Source of the DNA: an uncultured Lachnospiraceae bacterium
GTDB taxonomy: Bacteria; Bacillota; Clostridia; Lachnospirales; Lachnospiraceae
NCBI GenBank assembly: GCA_900554205.1
Contig: USGM01000096.1
Location: 1 to 13,293 of the forward strand
Direction of reading: 5' to 3'
DNA length: 13,293 nucleotides
Shown here: piece after piece, positions 1 through 6,925 of the stretch
How the letters are laid out: every line of letters begins with the position of its first letter
Numbering within the stretch: the first letter of the stretch is position 1
Translations under genes and position numbers: made by a program
Notes under the pieces: model-generated
The model's database searches: none
The model's input: only the letters and a program-made list of their open reading frames with translations
What the model was told of the DNA's origin: nothing

Positions 1-53
1 CAAATTGCAGCAGATTTACAGTCTGTCCCCTTTGGCCACTCGGGAATCCATCC
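1..53 (-). tRNA. tRNA-Tyr (anticodon GTA), 5' part; 3' part beyond the window edge
   Basis: Read on the minus strand from 53, the sequence folds as the 5' half of a tyrosine tRNA. It has a 7-nt acceptor strand GGATGGA (53-47), TT at positions 8 and 9, a D-arm starting CCC with loop GAGTGGCCAAA and closing GGG, then an anticodon arm CAGA-CTGTAAA-TCTG with anticodon GTA. The start of the variable arm follows and the gene runs off the window at base 1. The D-arm and anticodon loop match the usual bacterial tRNA-Tyr pattern very closely. The outermost anticodon-stem pair is an A-C mismatch. The variable arm, T-arm and acceptor 3' strand cannot be seen, so acceptor pairing is unchecked. Confidence 0.9.
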
Positions 54-83
54 ATGTCAGGCAAAGTGCCTTAACAATGTGAA

Positions 84-112
84 ATTGTAGCATATGTTCA
101 CACAAATTGCAA
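84..112 (-). promoter_or_regulatory. σA-type promoter of the tRNA-Tyr gene
   Basis: On the minus strand there is a -35 TTGCAA (112-107), a 17-bp spacer and a -10 TACAAT (89-84). A TG one base upstream of the -10 makes it an extended -10. The predicted start near 77 gives a leader of about 24 nt before the mature tRNA 5' end at 53, which suits RNase P processing. An inverted repeat TGTGAA/TTCACA (78-83 and 97-102) brackets the -10; its meaning is unclear. Confidence 0.75.
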
Positions 113-123
113 GATGTTTTTTG

Positions 124-1983
124 TTATTTTGCAATATAATATAGATAGAACGGATATTGCGCCAGCTGCATCAGTCCGTAATCCGTTACCTGATAGCCTT
201 TCTGCTGCAATTCAGTGACCGCATCCGCGCCCAGTTCACCGGGGGTAAAATACCAGAATCTGTCCGCTTCCGCCTGTCTGTAGTCACCGTTTACGATCTC
301 ATTATCGGGATAATAGTAATACAGCACGGTCCATCCCAGATGTTTTACTCCATTGGTGACCATCTTCATGTCCTCGTCAGGCGTTCCGATCAGATCCAGT
401 GTCTTGTCGGTCTCTACCTTCTGCTGCTCATAGCTGTCATAGCATTCCTGATAGTTCTGAATTCCCATGCCAAACAGCGCTGCCAGCAATACCACTAATA
501 TCGTTCTGGACAGAAAGTCCAATCCCTTCCAGGAACATTTCTCCAGTTCTGCCACCAGTTCCAGCACACGGCTACTGCCCACAACCAGCATAACAATGGC
601 CACCGCACTCAGGGGATACAGATATCTCTGGGCCAGCATGGGCGCCATCACAACACTCAGTAAATAAGCAAATGCAAGGGTTCCGAGGATCGTGCAGGCT
701 CCCACTGCCATGGCATAGGTCTTATCAGACCATTTGCTGACAGAAGGCTTCTGCAGACGCACGCTGTCTTTTTCCACGGAAAATACAGAGGAATCCGCCA
801 CCAGCATCACAAGTAAAAACAGGCTCACTAACGGAAATACGATTCCGTTCATCCGTCTGCCCCCCATAACGATCTCAAGGCTCTGATCCAGCCCCAGGAT
901 CTCCGTCATCCACCAGCCTCTGCTGACATTTTTCAATCCCGCATAGAAGAAATACAGCCAGGGTGCATAACCGATCAAAAATGCCACGATGGCCAGAACG
1001 CCCTTTTTCCACGTCTTACCGCGATATTTGATCCATACAGCCACTCCGGTGAAAAACAGCATAATACCCACAGCTACCAGTGCATAATAGTGGGAATAGG
1101 CCGCTCCCAGCGCCCACAGCACCATACCGGCCCAGGTCTTCCTGCTGCCATCAGCAATAACCCGGTAAGCACAGTAGAAACAGCCCATCACACCTAAAAA
1201 GGCCAGCGCATACATACGGACTTCCAGATTATACTCCAGACAGGCCTGTCCCAATCCGGAGACCATCACGAAAAAGGCAGCCGGAAGCATGCCAAAATGT
1301 TTCCTCACGACCGTCAATGCCAGTACAATACCGATCAAAAAAGGCACCAGAGACGCCAGGTGGAACACCGGAACCTTATATCCGAACAGGGTTCCGAATA
1401 ATTTCAGCCAGTAATAAAACAGCGGCGGGTGATTGTCCCAGTAATACAACACCTGTAAAATACCGCCCACATCCTTATGTGCCGTATTTGCCGAAAAGGC
1501 CTCGTCGCCCCACAGCACACGGTCGGACATCATGCTGAAATTCAGGCATACCACCAGTATCGTCACCGCCAGCACCACTGCCGGCCCTATGTATTTACGA
1601 AAAACGCTCCATGCCCTGCTGTCGGCAATTCTATCCAGAACGCTCCGGATCTTCTCATGTTTTCCGGCCTTCGCCTCTTCCACGAATAATTCTGCAATGG
1701 TATGGATCAGCATCATGCTGATTTCCAAACATAGGACTTTCGCCGCATATTCTCCGGATTCCAACAGTTTCCGGAAAATAGTATTACCGTCACTGCTGGT
1801 CAGTGACAACAGGATCCATGGTATGACCAGCATACAGAGCAGGCAGGTAACATAGCGAAGAACATATTCTCCCCTTCTGTCTGCCACTGTCTGCAGGCTC
1901 TTTCCGTTATTTTTTAAAAGATATTGCCGCCAGATCCCAATGGATACCAGCGGCAACAGCAGGGTAATAATGATGGTGAACAT
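124..1983 (-). CDS. Polytopic membrane glycosyltransferase, GT39/PMT-like (GT-C fold)
   Basis: A 619-residue integral membrane protein with roughly a dozen hydrophobic segments. The signature of the GT39/ArnT/PMT-type GT-C superfamily is visible: WGDE at 158-161, an acidic pair in the first extracytoplasmic loop, followed by NHPPLFYYWLKL near 184-195. Family members transfer a sugar from a polyprenyl-phosphate-linked donor to a protein, lipid or glycan on the outer face of the membrane; donor and acceptor here are unknown. About 130 residues with two or three extra hydrophobic stretches precede the catalytic first segment, more than usual. The C-terminal tail (about 505-619) is a soluble, Tyr-rich region. 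The ATG at 1983 has an AGAGAGG-like Shine-Dalgarno about 8 nt upstream. It lies 36 nt after the amylase stop with no terminator between, so the two are probably cotranscribed. Confidence 0.85.
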   Translation of the reverse strand: MFTIIITLLLPLVSIGIWRQYLLKNNGKSLQTVADRRGEYVLRYVTCLLCMLVIPWILLSLTSSDGNTIFRKLLESGEYAAKVLCLEISMMLIHTIAELFVEEAKAGKHEKIRSVLDRIADSRAWSVFRKYIGPAVVLAVTILVVCLNFSMMSDRVLWGDEAFSANTAHKDVGGILQVLYYWDNHPPLFYYWLKLFGTLFGYKVPVFHLASLVPFLIGIVLALTVVRKHFGMLPAAFFVMVSGLGQACLEYNLEVRMYALAFLGVMGCFYCAYRVIADGSRKTWAGMVLWALGAAYSHYYALVAVGIMLFFTGVAVWIKYRGKTWKKGVLAIVAFLIGYAPWLYFFYAGLKNVSRGWWMTEILGLDQSLEIVMGGRRMNGIVFPLVSLFLLVMLVADSSVFSVEKDSVRLQKPSVSKWSDKTYAMAVGACTILGTLAFAYLLSVVMAPMLAQRYLYPLSAVAIVMLVVGSSRVLELVAELEKCSWKGLDFLSRTILVVLLAALFGMGIQNYQECYDSYEQQKVETDKTLDLIGTPDEDMKMVTNGVKHLGWTVLYYYYPDNEIVNGDYRQAEADRFWYFTPGELGADAVTELQQKGYQVTDYGLMQLAQYPFYLYYIAK

Positions 1984-2019
1984 CGAATAGCCTCTCTGTC
2001 TTTCGTATTTTCAAACTGA

Positions 2020-4122
2020 TTACTCTTCTACATATTTCAGGATCGTCGCAGAGGTCTGGGGCATCTCGATCAGGATCTTGCCTGCCTTGATCTCATACTC
2101 CGCACCTTCCATGCAATATCCGTCATCCCTGGACTGTAAGATCACTTTCATTTTACCGGTCTTGGGAGCGCCGATCTCCCACACATGGATCTCCTTGGTG
2201 ATGGGATGATAATTATTATTGATCAGGATCGCACACTTCCCTTTGCGGTTAAAACGCCCGTAGGAAATGAAATTGTAGTCATTTTCCAGCATCTTCAGGG
2301 AACCGGTCCGCAGTTCCTCATTCTCCCGGCGCAGGCGGATAATATCCTTATGGAATGCCAGAAGCACCTGATCCTCATGTCCCCAGGGATAGGTTCTGCG
2401 GTTGTCGGGATCCGTGAATCCACAGACACCGGCCTCGTCTCCGTAATAGATCGTGGGCGCGCCCGTCCAGGTCATCTGGATCACAACACCTTCCCGGAAG
2501 ACCGCTTTGTTGATGCCCTGTTCCGCAGCCTGCGGTCCCAATGTGTTGGTACGTCCCACCTTATGATTCGTTCTCGTCAGGAAACGGGAATGGTCGTGGT
2601 TGGACAGTTCATTCATGGCTACCTGCCAGCTGGGCATGGAAAAGCTGGAAGTATGATGCCGCATGGCTCCCCAGAAGCTCTCGGAGTTGCCCAACAGATC
2701 CTCCCGGTAGTCATCGCTGTGTTTTTCCATACCGGTCAGGAACCAGGTCACAGGCTCCATGAACGCATCGTAGTTCATAACGGTATCCCATTCATTGCCC
2801 TGTAACCAGTCTCTGGTATTGCCGTAATGCTCTGCCAGAATAATGGCTTCCGGATTGGCCTCTTTTACCGCTTTCCGGAACTCCTGCCAGAAATGATGGT
2901 TGAATTCCTGACTGTGACCCAGATCCGCCGCCACATCCAGTCTCCATCCATCCACATTGTAAGGCGGAGATACCCATTTTTTTGCCACATGAAGGACATA
3001 ATCCATCAGTTCCTGGGATCCCTCGTAATTCAGCTTCGGCAGCGTATCATGTCCCCACCATCCGTCATAGGAATTGTTATAAGGCCATGCTGCCTGATTG
3101 TGGAAATCAAAATAATTCCGGTAAGGGCTGTCTGCACTGACATAGGCACCCTTGTCATAGCCTTCCGCATTCTCATAAATGCGCTCTCTGTCCATCCATT
3201 TATTGAAGGATCCACAGTGGTTGAACACACCGTCCAGAATGACTCTCATGCCTCTGCGATGCGCCTCTGCCACCACCTGTGCGAACAGCTCGTTGCTGGC
3301 TTCCAGATTCGCCTTGTTGGTCACACGATCAATATACCGGGAAGCAAAACGGTTCTCCCGCTGCCCGTCGGGAAGCAGATCCCCTTCGTCACTGACGATC
3401 TTTCCAATATGGGGATCAATATAATCATAGTCCTGAATATCATATTTGTGATTGGACGGAGATACAAACAGAGGATTAAAATAGATCACCTCTACTCCCA
3501 GATCCTGCAGGTAGTCCATCTTATCCAGTACACCCTGCAGATCTCCGCCGTAGAACTCACGGACATCCATCTGTGCGGGGTAACGTCCCCAGTCTTCCAC
3601 ACGGTGTACCGGCTCTCCGATATAGCAATATTCATTGGTCAGCACGTCGTTGGAAGGGTCTCCGTTGCAGAAACGGTCCGTATAGATCTGGTACATGACC
3701 GCTCCCTTGGCCCAGTCGGGGGTGTGGAAACCGGGAATGATGATGAAATCATAATATTCATTGACTTCCTGCACCAGGCCTCTCATATCGAAGATGCCTG
3801 AGATTCTGCCGGTCTGCACCTCAAAATAATAAGATACTTTCTGGTCATCCAGACGCATTACATAAGCGTAGTAGTCAAAATCATTATTGCTCTCCACACG
3901 CACCATGAGATGCTTCTGTCCGCCGCTTACCAGAAATACTCTGTCTACGTTATTTCTGGCCGTCCGGAAACGGATCGTCACTTCGGAAAACGGCTCCGGC
4001 TCTTCCGGGATCACATATTCCGCACTGGTATCGGTGAAAAGTGCTCTCCTGTTAAATACGGGTCTCATGGCCGCAATGTATTGCTGATTATATTCTGTTC
4101 GACGTAATAGCTCCAGATCCAT
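2020..4122 (-). CDS. Cytoplasmic GH13 alpha-glucan hydrolase (neopullulanase/cyclomaltodextrinase-like)
   Basis: A 700-aa glycoside hydrolase of family 13. Residues about 20-125 form a beta-rich N-terminal domain of the CBM34 type seen in neopullulanases and cyclomaltodextrinases. The (beta/alpha)8 barrel begins near WAKGAVMYQIYTDRF (137-151). Conserved regions are visible: DGVFNH (297-302), GWRLD with nucleophile Asp396, ILAE with acid/base Glu431, and NHD with the transition-state Asp510. A short beta-sandwich C-domain ends the protein. No signal peptide is present, so it probably acts in the cytoplasm on imported malto-oligosaccharides or storage glycan. Exact specificity (alpha-1,4, alpha-1,6 or cyclic substrates) cannot be read from the sequence. 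The ATG at 4122 has an AAAGGG ribosome site about 9 nt upstream. It leads a two-gene unit with the GT39-like gene and has its own σA promoter. Confidence 0.9.
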   Translation of the reverse strand: MDLELLRRTEYNQQYIAAMRPVFNRRALFTDTSAEYVIPEEPEPFSEVTIRFRTARNNVDRVFLVSGGQKHLMVRVESNNDFDYYAYVMRLDDQKVSYYFEVQTGRISGIFDMRGLVQEVNEYYDFIIIPGFHTPDWAKGAVMYQIYTDRFCNGDPSNDVLTNEYCYIGEPVHRVEDWGRYPAQMDVREFYGGDLQGVLDKMDYLQDLGVEVIYFNPLFVSPSNHKYDIQDYDYIDPHIGKIVSDEGDLLPDGQRENRFASRYIDRVTNKANLEASNELFAQVVAEAHRRGMRVILDGVFNHCGSFNKWMDRERIYENAEGYDKGAYVSADSPYRNYFDFHNQAAWPYNNSYDGWWGHDTLPKLNYEGSQELMDYVLHVAKKWVSPPYNVDGWRLDVAADLGHSQEFNHHFWQEFRKAVKEANPEAIILAEHYGNTRDWLQGNEWDTVMNYDAFMEPVTWFLTGMEKHSDDYREDLLGNSESFWGAMRHHTSSFSMPSWQVAMNELSNHDHSRFLTRTNHKVGRTNTLGPQAAEQGINKAVFREGVVIQMTWTGAPTIYYGDEAGVCGFTDPDNRRTYPWGHEDQVLLAFHKDIIRLRRENEELRTGSLKMLENDYNFISYGRFNRKGKCAILINNNYHPITKEIHVWEIGAPKTGKMKVILQSRDDGYCMEGAEYEIKAGKILIEMPQTSATILKYVEE

Positions 4123-4183
4123 AGTATCTACCCTTTCTGAGACTAATGTCTTACTACTATATTATGCTCCTGCTATTCTTACC

Positions 4184-4198
4184 TGTGCAGCACGCACA
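4184..4198. repeat. Perfect inverted repeat at the predicted start site of the amylase transcript
   Basis: TGTGC-AGCAC-GCACA on the plus strand: 5-bp perfect arms with a 5-bp centre. The predicted +1 of the amylase promoter is near 4198, so the repeat covers roughly +1 to +15. It could be a repressor operator or a 5' RNA hairpin; the sequence alone does not decide. Confidence 0.4.
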
Positions 4199-4204
4199 TA
4201 TGTA

Positions 4205-4233
4205 ATTATACCCTTTTTCCCCGTTTCTGACAA
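4205..4233 (-). promoter_or_regulatory. σA promoter of the amylase-GT39 unit
   Basis: Minus strand -35 TTGTCA (4233-4228), 17-bp spacer, -10 TATAAT (4210-4205). The predicted start near 4198 gives a 5' leader of about 75 nt before the ATG at 4122. The half-sites TGAC and GTCA flank an 8-bp centre over the -35 (4228-4243). No clear CcpA cre consensus is visible. Confidence 0.8.
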
Positions 4234-4268
4234 CAGTACGTCACTTTATTACATGATTTTTGAACAGT

Positions 4269-4301
4269 AAAAAGGACAGTCTTGGGAGGACTGCCCTTTT
4301 T
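4269..4301. terminator. Intrinsic terminator, probably bidirectional, between ftsH and the amylase gene
   Basis: Bases 4269-4281 pair with 4289-4301: five A-T pairs, GG/CC, one A/C mismatch, then CAGTC/GACTG, with a 7-nt loop. The stem is flanked by A's on one side and T's on the other, so on the minus strand GGGCAGTC...GACTGTCC is followed by TTTTT. It ends transcripts from the ftsH side about 230 nt after the ftsH stop and insulates the amylase promoter 35 bp beyond. Confidence 0.85.
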
Positions 4302-4529
4302 AGAGAAGGTATTTCTTTCTTATGGGGTATAGCAAAAAACTATATAATGTATTGGGGGGGGTTACGAGTATTATAATAGCATCCCCATGGGTTTTTGACT
4401 ATTCCCAAAATTCACAAATATTACAAAATCATCGGTTGCTTTTTGTGCATTTTCTCCAATTATTCGTTGTGTAAATCTACCAACCGTCCTCGGATGTCAT
4501 TTGTGCAACACCACGGGCACGGCGTACCG
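4302..4529. other. Intergenic region, largely AT-rich, no supported gene
   Basis: 228 bp between the ftsH stop and the terminator hold no credible coding sequence; the longest plausible minus-strand frames with a ribosome site encode fewer than 10 residues. Visible elements are a run of eight G's on the plus strand (4354-4361), a TATAG/CTATA hairpin (about 4328-4344), the palindrome CCCATGGG, and a promoter-like minus-strand pair: TAGTCA (4401-4396), 17-bp spacer, TATTAT (4378-4373) with an extended TG. The region may hold a short noncoding transcript or be plain spacer. Confidence 0.5.
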
Positions 4530-6353
4530 TCATGCCTCAGCCGTAAACAGGGCCTCAAATTCTTCCCTGCCGATCTTCTCTTTTTCAAGCAGAAGCTTGG
4601 CACAATTATGAAGAACCTGCTCATGCTCCATGATGATTCTTCTCGCACGGGAGTAGCACTGATCAATAATAGACTTGACCTCCTTGTCGATCTCGCCGGA
4701 CACTGCCTCACTGTGGGATTTCGCATGTGCAAGATCCTTGCCGATGAATACCTCATCGTCATCATCGTCATAGCAGATAACACCGATGTTGTCCGACATA
4801 CCGAAGCGTGTCACCATCTTACGCGCAACCTTGGTCGCCTTCTTGATGTCGCTGGATGCGCCGGTCGTAATATCCTTGAAGATCAGCTCTTCCGCGATTC
4901 TTCCGCCCAGAGATACCATGATCTCCTGCATCATCTGATCCTTTGTCATAAACATGTCGTCTCTCTCGGGAAGCGGCATGGTATAGCCCGCTGCGCCCTG
5001 TCCTGTGGGGATGATGGACACCGTGTAGACCGGGCCCACATCCGGGAGTACATGGAACAGAATCGCATGACCGGACTCGTGGTAAGCTGTGATTTTCTTT
5101 TCCTTGTCGGAGATCACGCGGCTTCTCTTCTCCGCGCCGATTCCGACCTTGACGAATGCCTTGCGGATGTCGTCCTGAGTGATATATGCCTTGCCCGCCT
5201 TGGCAGCATTGATTGCCGCCTCGTTCAGCAGATTTTCAAGGTCTGCACCGGTAAAGCCCGCCGTCGTCTGCGCGATCTGCTTGAGATCGACATCCTCAGC
5301 GAGCGGCTTATTCTTCGCATGTACCTTCAGAATATCCTCTCTGCCGCCGACATCGGGAGCGCCGACCGCCACCTTTCTGTCGAAACGTCCGGGACGCAGG
5401 ATCGCGGGATCGAGAATATCCACCCTGTTCGTCGCCGCCATGACGATAATTCCCTCATTGACACCAAAGCCGTCCATCTCCACAAGAAGCTGGTTCAGTG
5501 TCTGCTCTCTCTCGTCATGCCCGCCGCCCATGCCGGTACCGCGGCGCCTTGCAACCGCATCGATCTCATCGATAAAGACGATACACGGCGCGTTCTTCTT
5601 CGCTTCCTCAAACAGATCCCGCACACGGGAAGCGCCGACACCGACATACATTTCCACGAAATCCGAACCGGAGATGCTAAAGAAAGCAACGTTCGCTTCT
5701 CCCGCGACCGCCTTTGCCAGAAGGGTCTTACCGGTTCCGGGCGGGCCCTCCAGCAGAACACCCTTCGGTATTCTCGCTCCGACCTGATTATATTTTCCGG
5801 GCTGTTTCAGGAAATCTACAATCTCCTCGAGATCTTCCTTCTCCTCCTTCAGACCCGCCACCTGCTCAAAGGTGATCTTCTTGTCTCCCATGGACATTTT
5901 CGCGCGGCTCTTGCCGAAGTTCATCATCTTGGCATTTCCGGCGCTGGCATTCATGTTCTGGGCATTGATCATCATAAAGAGGAAAACGCCGACCACGATC
6001 ACGATCAGCATGGGGATGAGCGTGTTGAGCACCCAGCCCTCCCTGTGTACATCGTACACCATAGGGTCAAAGCCGTAGGATCTCACCAGCTCTTCCATCT
6101 CTTTGATGTCGGTCACATACAGCGTCTTGCCTTCGCCGCTCTTCAGCTCAATACCCAGAGCGCCTGTCGGTGTCTCACTGTTCAGCTGTATCTCTACGCT
6201 GACGACATTTCCGGCCTCCATATCGCTTATGAACTGGCCCTTGGTGTAGTTCTCCTCAATCTTCTGGTTCACGATGCTGGAGACAAATATAACAACCAGG
6301 GCAAACAGCATAAACACGACTACCGAATAAATTTTTTTACCTTCCTGCTTCAA
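4530..6353 (-). CDS. ftsH: ATP-dependent zinc metalloprotease FtsH
   Basis: A 607-aa membrane-anchored AAA+ protease that forms hexamers and degrades misassembled membrane proteins and short-lived regulators. Order of parts: transmembrane segment about 8-28, extracytoplasmic domain about 30-108, second transmembrane segment about 109-130, AAA module with Walker A GPPGTGKT (203-210), Walker B IVFIDEIDA (258-266) and the second region of homology near 308-326, then the zinc protease with HESGH (425-429) and a likely third ligand Asp502. All key residues are present and the length is normal. A short acidic run YDDDDDE occurs near 530. Translation probably starts at TTG 6353, since AGGAGG sits 8 nt upstream and the downstream residues match an FtsH N-terminus. 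It is the last gene of the spoIIE-tilS-hpt-ftsH run, 15 nt after hpt. Confidence 0.97.
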   Translation of the reverse strand: MKQEGKKIYSVVVFMLFALVVIFVSSIVNQKIEENYTKGQFISDMEAGNVVSVEIQLNSETPTGALGIELKSGEGKTLYVTDIKEMEELVRSYGFDPMVYDVHREGWVLNTLIPMLIVIVVGVFLFMMINAQNMNASAGNAKMMNFGKSRAKMSMGDKKITFEQVAGLKEEKEDLEEIVDFLKQPGKYNQVGARIPKGVLLEGPPGTGKTLLAKAVAGEANVAFFSISGSDFVEMYVGVGASRVRDLFEEAKKNAPCIVFIDEIDAVARRRGTGMGGGHDEREQTLNQLLVEMDGFGVNEGIIVMAATNRVDILDPAILRPGRFDRKVAVGAPDVGGREDILKVHAKNKPLAEDVDLKQIAQTTAGFTGADLENLLNEAAINAAKAGKAYITQDDIRKAFVKVGIGAEKRSRVISDKEKKITAYHESGHAILFHVLPDVGPVYTVSIIPTGQGAAGYTMPLPERDDMFMTKDQMMQEIMVSLGGRIAEELIFKDITTGASSDIKKATKVARKMVTRFGMSDNIGVICYDDDDDEVFIGKDLAHAKSHSEAVSGEIDKEVKSIIDQCYSRARRIIMEHEQVLHNCAKLLLEKEKIGREEFEALFTAEA

Positions 6354-6361
6354 TGCGCAAG

Positions 6362-6367
6362 CCTCCT
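6362..6367 (-). promoter_or_regulatory. Ribosome binding site fixing the TTG start of ftsH
   Basis: AGGAGG on the minus strand lies directly after the hpt stop codon and 8 nt before TTG at 6353. No in-frame ATG or GTG gives a better FtsH N-terminus, so this site decides the non-ATG start and suggests translational coupling with hpt. Confidence 0.8.
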
Positions 6368-6368
6368 G

Positions 6369-6896
6369 TTAATTATCAAATTCCACTACTCCGATGTAAG
6401 GCAGGTTGCGGTACATCTGGTCATAGTCCAGACCATAGCCGACAACAAATTCATCGGGAATCTGGAAGCCTGTATAATCTACATTTACATCTATGACACG
6501 TCTGTCAGGCTTGTCGAGCAGGGTGCAGAGACGCAGGGATGCAGGACCTCTGTCGCGCAACATCTCTAGCAGATAGCTCAAAGTCCTTCCGCTGTCCACA
6601 ATATCTTCCACTACCAGTACATTCTTATCCTTGAGGGATTCGTCCAGATCCTTCACAATCTTGACAACACCGCTGGATTTCGTATCGCTTCCGTAGCTGG
6701 ATACGGACATAAAGTCAAGTGATACGGGAACCGTGATTCTCTTTGCGAGCTCACACATAAAGAAGCTTCCGCCCTTCAACACGCAGACCAGATGGATCTG
6801 CTTGCCTGCGTAATCCCTGCTGATCTGGTCACCGATCTCCTGTATTCTCCTGTCTACCTCTTCCTCTGATAAAAGTACTCTGATGTGCTCTGCCAT
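6369..6896 (-). CDS. hpt: Hypoxanthine(-guanine) phosphoribosyltransferase
   Basis: A 175-aa purine salvage enzyme that joins hypoxanthine or guanine to PRPP to make IMP or GMP in the cytoplasm. The PRPP-binding signature VLVVEDIVDSGRTL (93-106) is complete, with the acidic pair Glu97-Asp98 and the following Asp101. Other family marks are the early VLKGGSFF loop (39-46), SSYG (66-69) and the base-binding region around FQIPDEFVVGYGLDYDQMYRNLPYIG (144-169). Length is typical. The ATG at 6896 has GGAGGAG 4-5 nt upstream. It sits 29 nt after tilS and 15 nt before ftsH. The tilS-hpt-ftsH order is conserved in Firmicutes. Confidence 0.96.
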   Translation of the reverse strand: MAEHIRVLLSEEEVDRRIQEIGDQISRDYAGKQIHLVCVLKGGSFFMCELAKRITVPVSLDFMSVSSYGSDTKSSGVVKIVKDLDESLKDKNVLVVEDIVDSGRTLSYLLEMLRDRGPASLRLCTLLDKPDRRVIDVNVDYTGFQIPDEFVVGYGLDYDQMYRNLPYIGVVEFDN

Positions 6897-6925
6897 TTTT
6901 CTCCTCCGTCTTGCTGTGCACAGCT

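Noticed and set aside
4395..6569. A 724-codon open frame on the plus strand opposite ftsH
   Set aside because: It is antisense to an unmistakable ftsH, its product is rich in His, Leu and Arg without recognisable domains, and it continues into hpt. It is open because of codon bias on the other strand.
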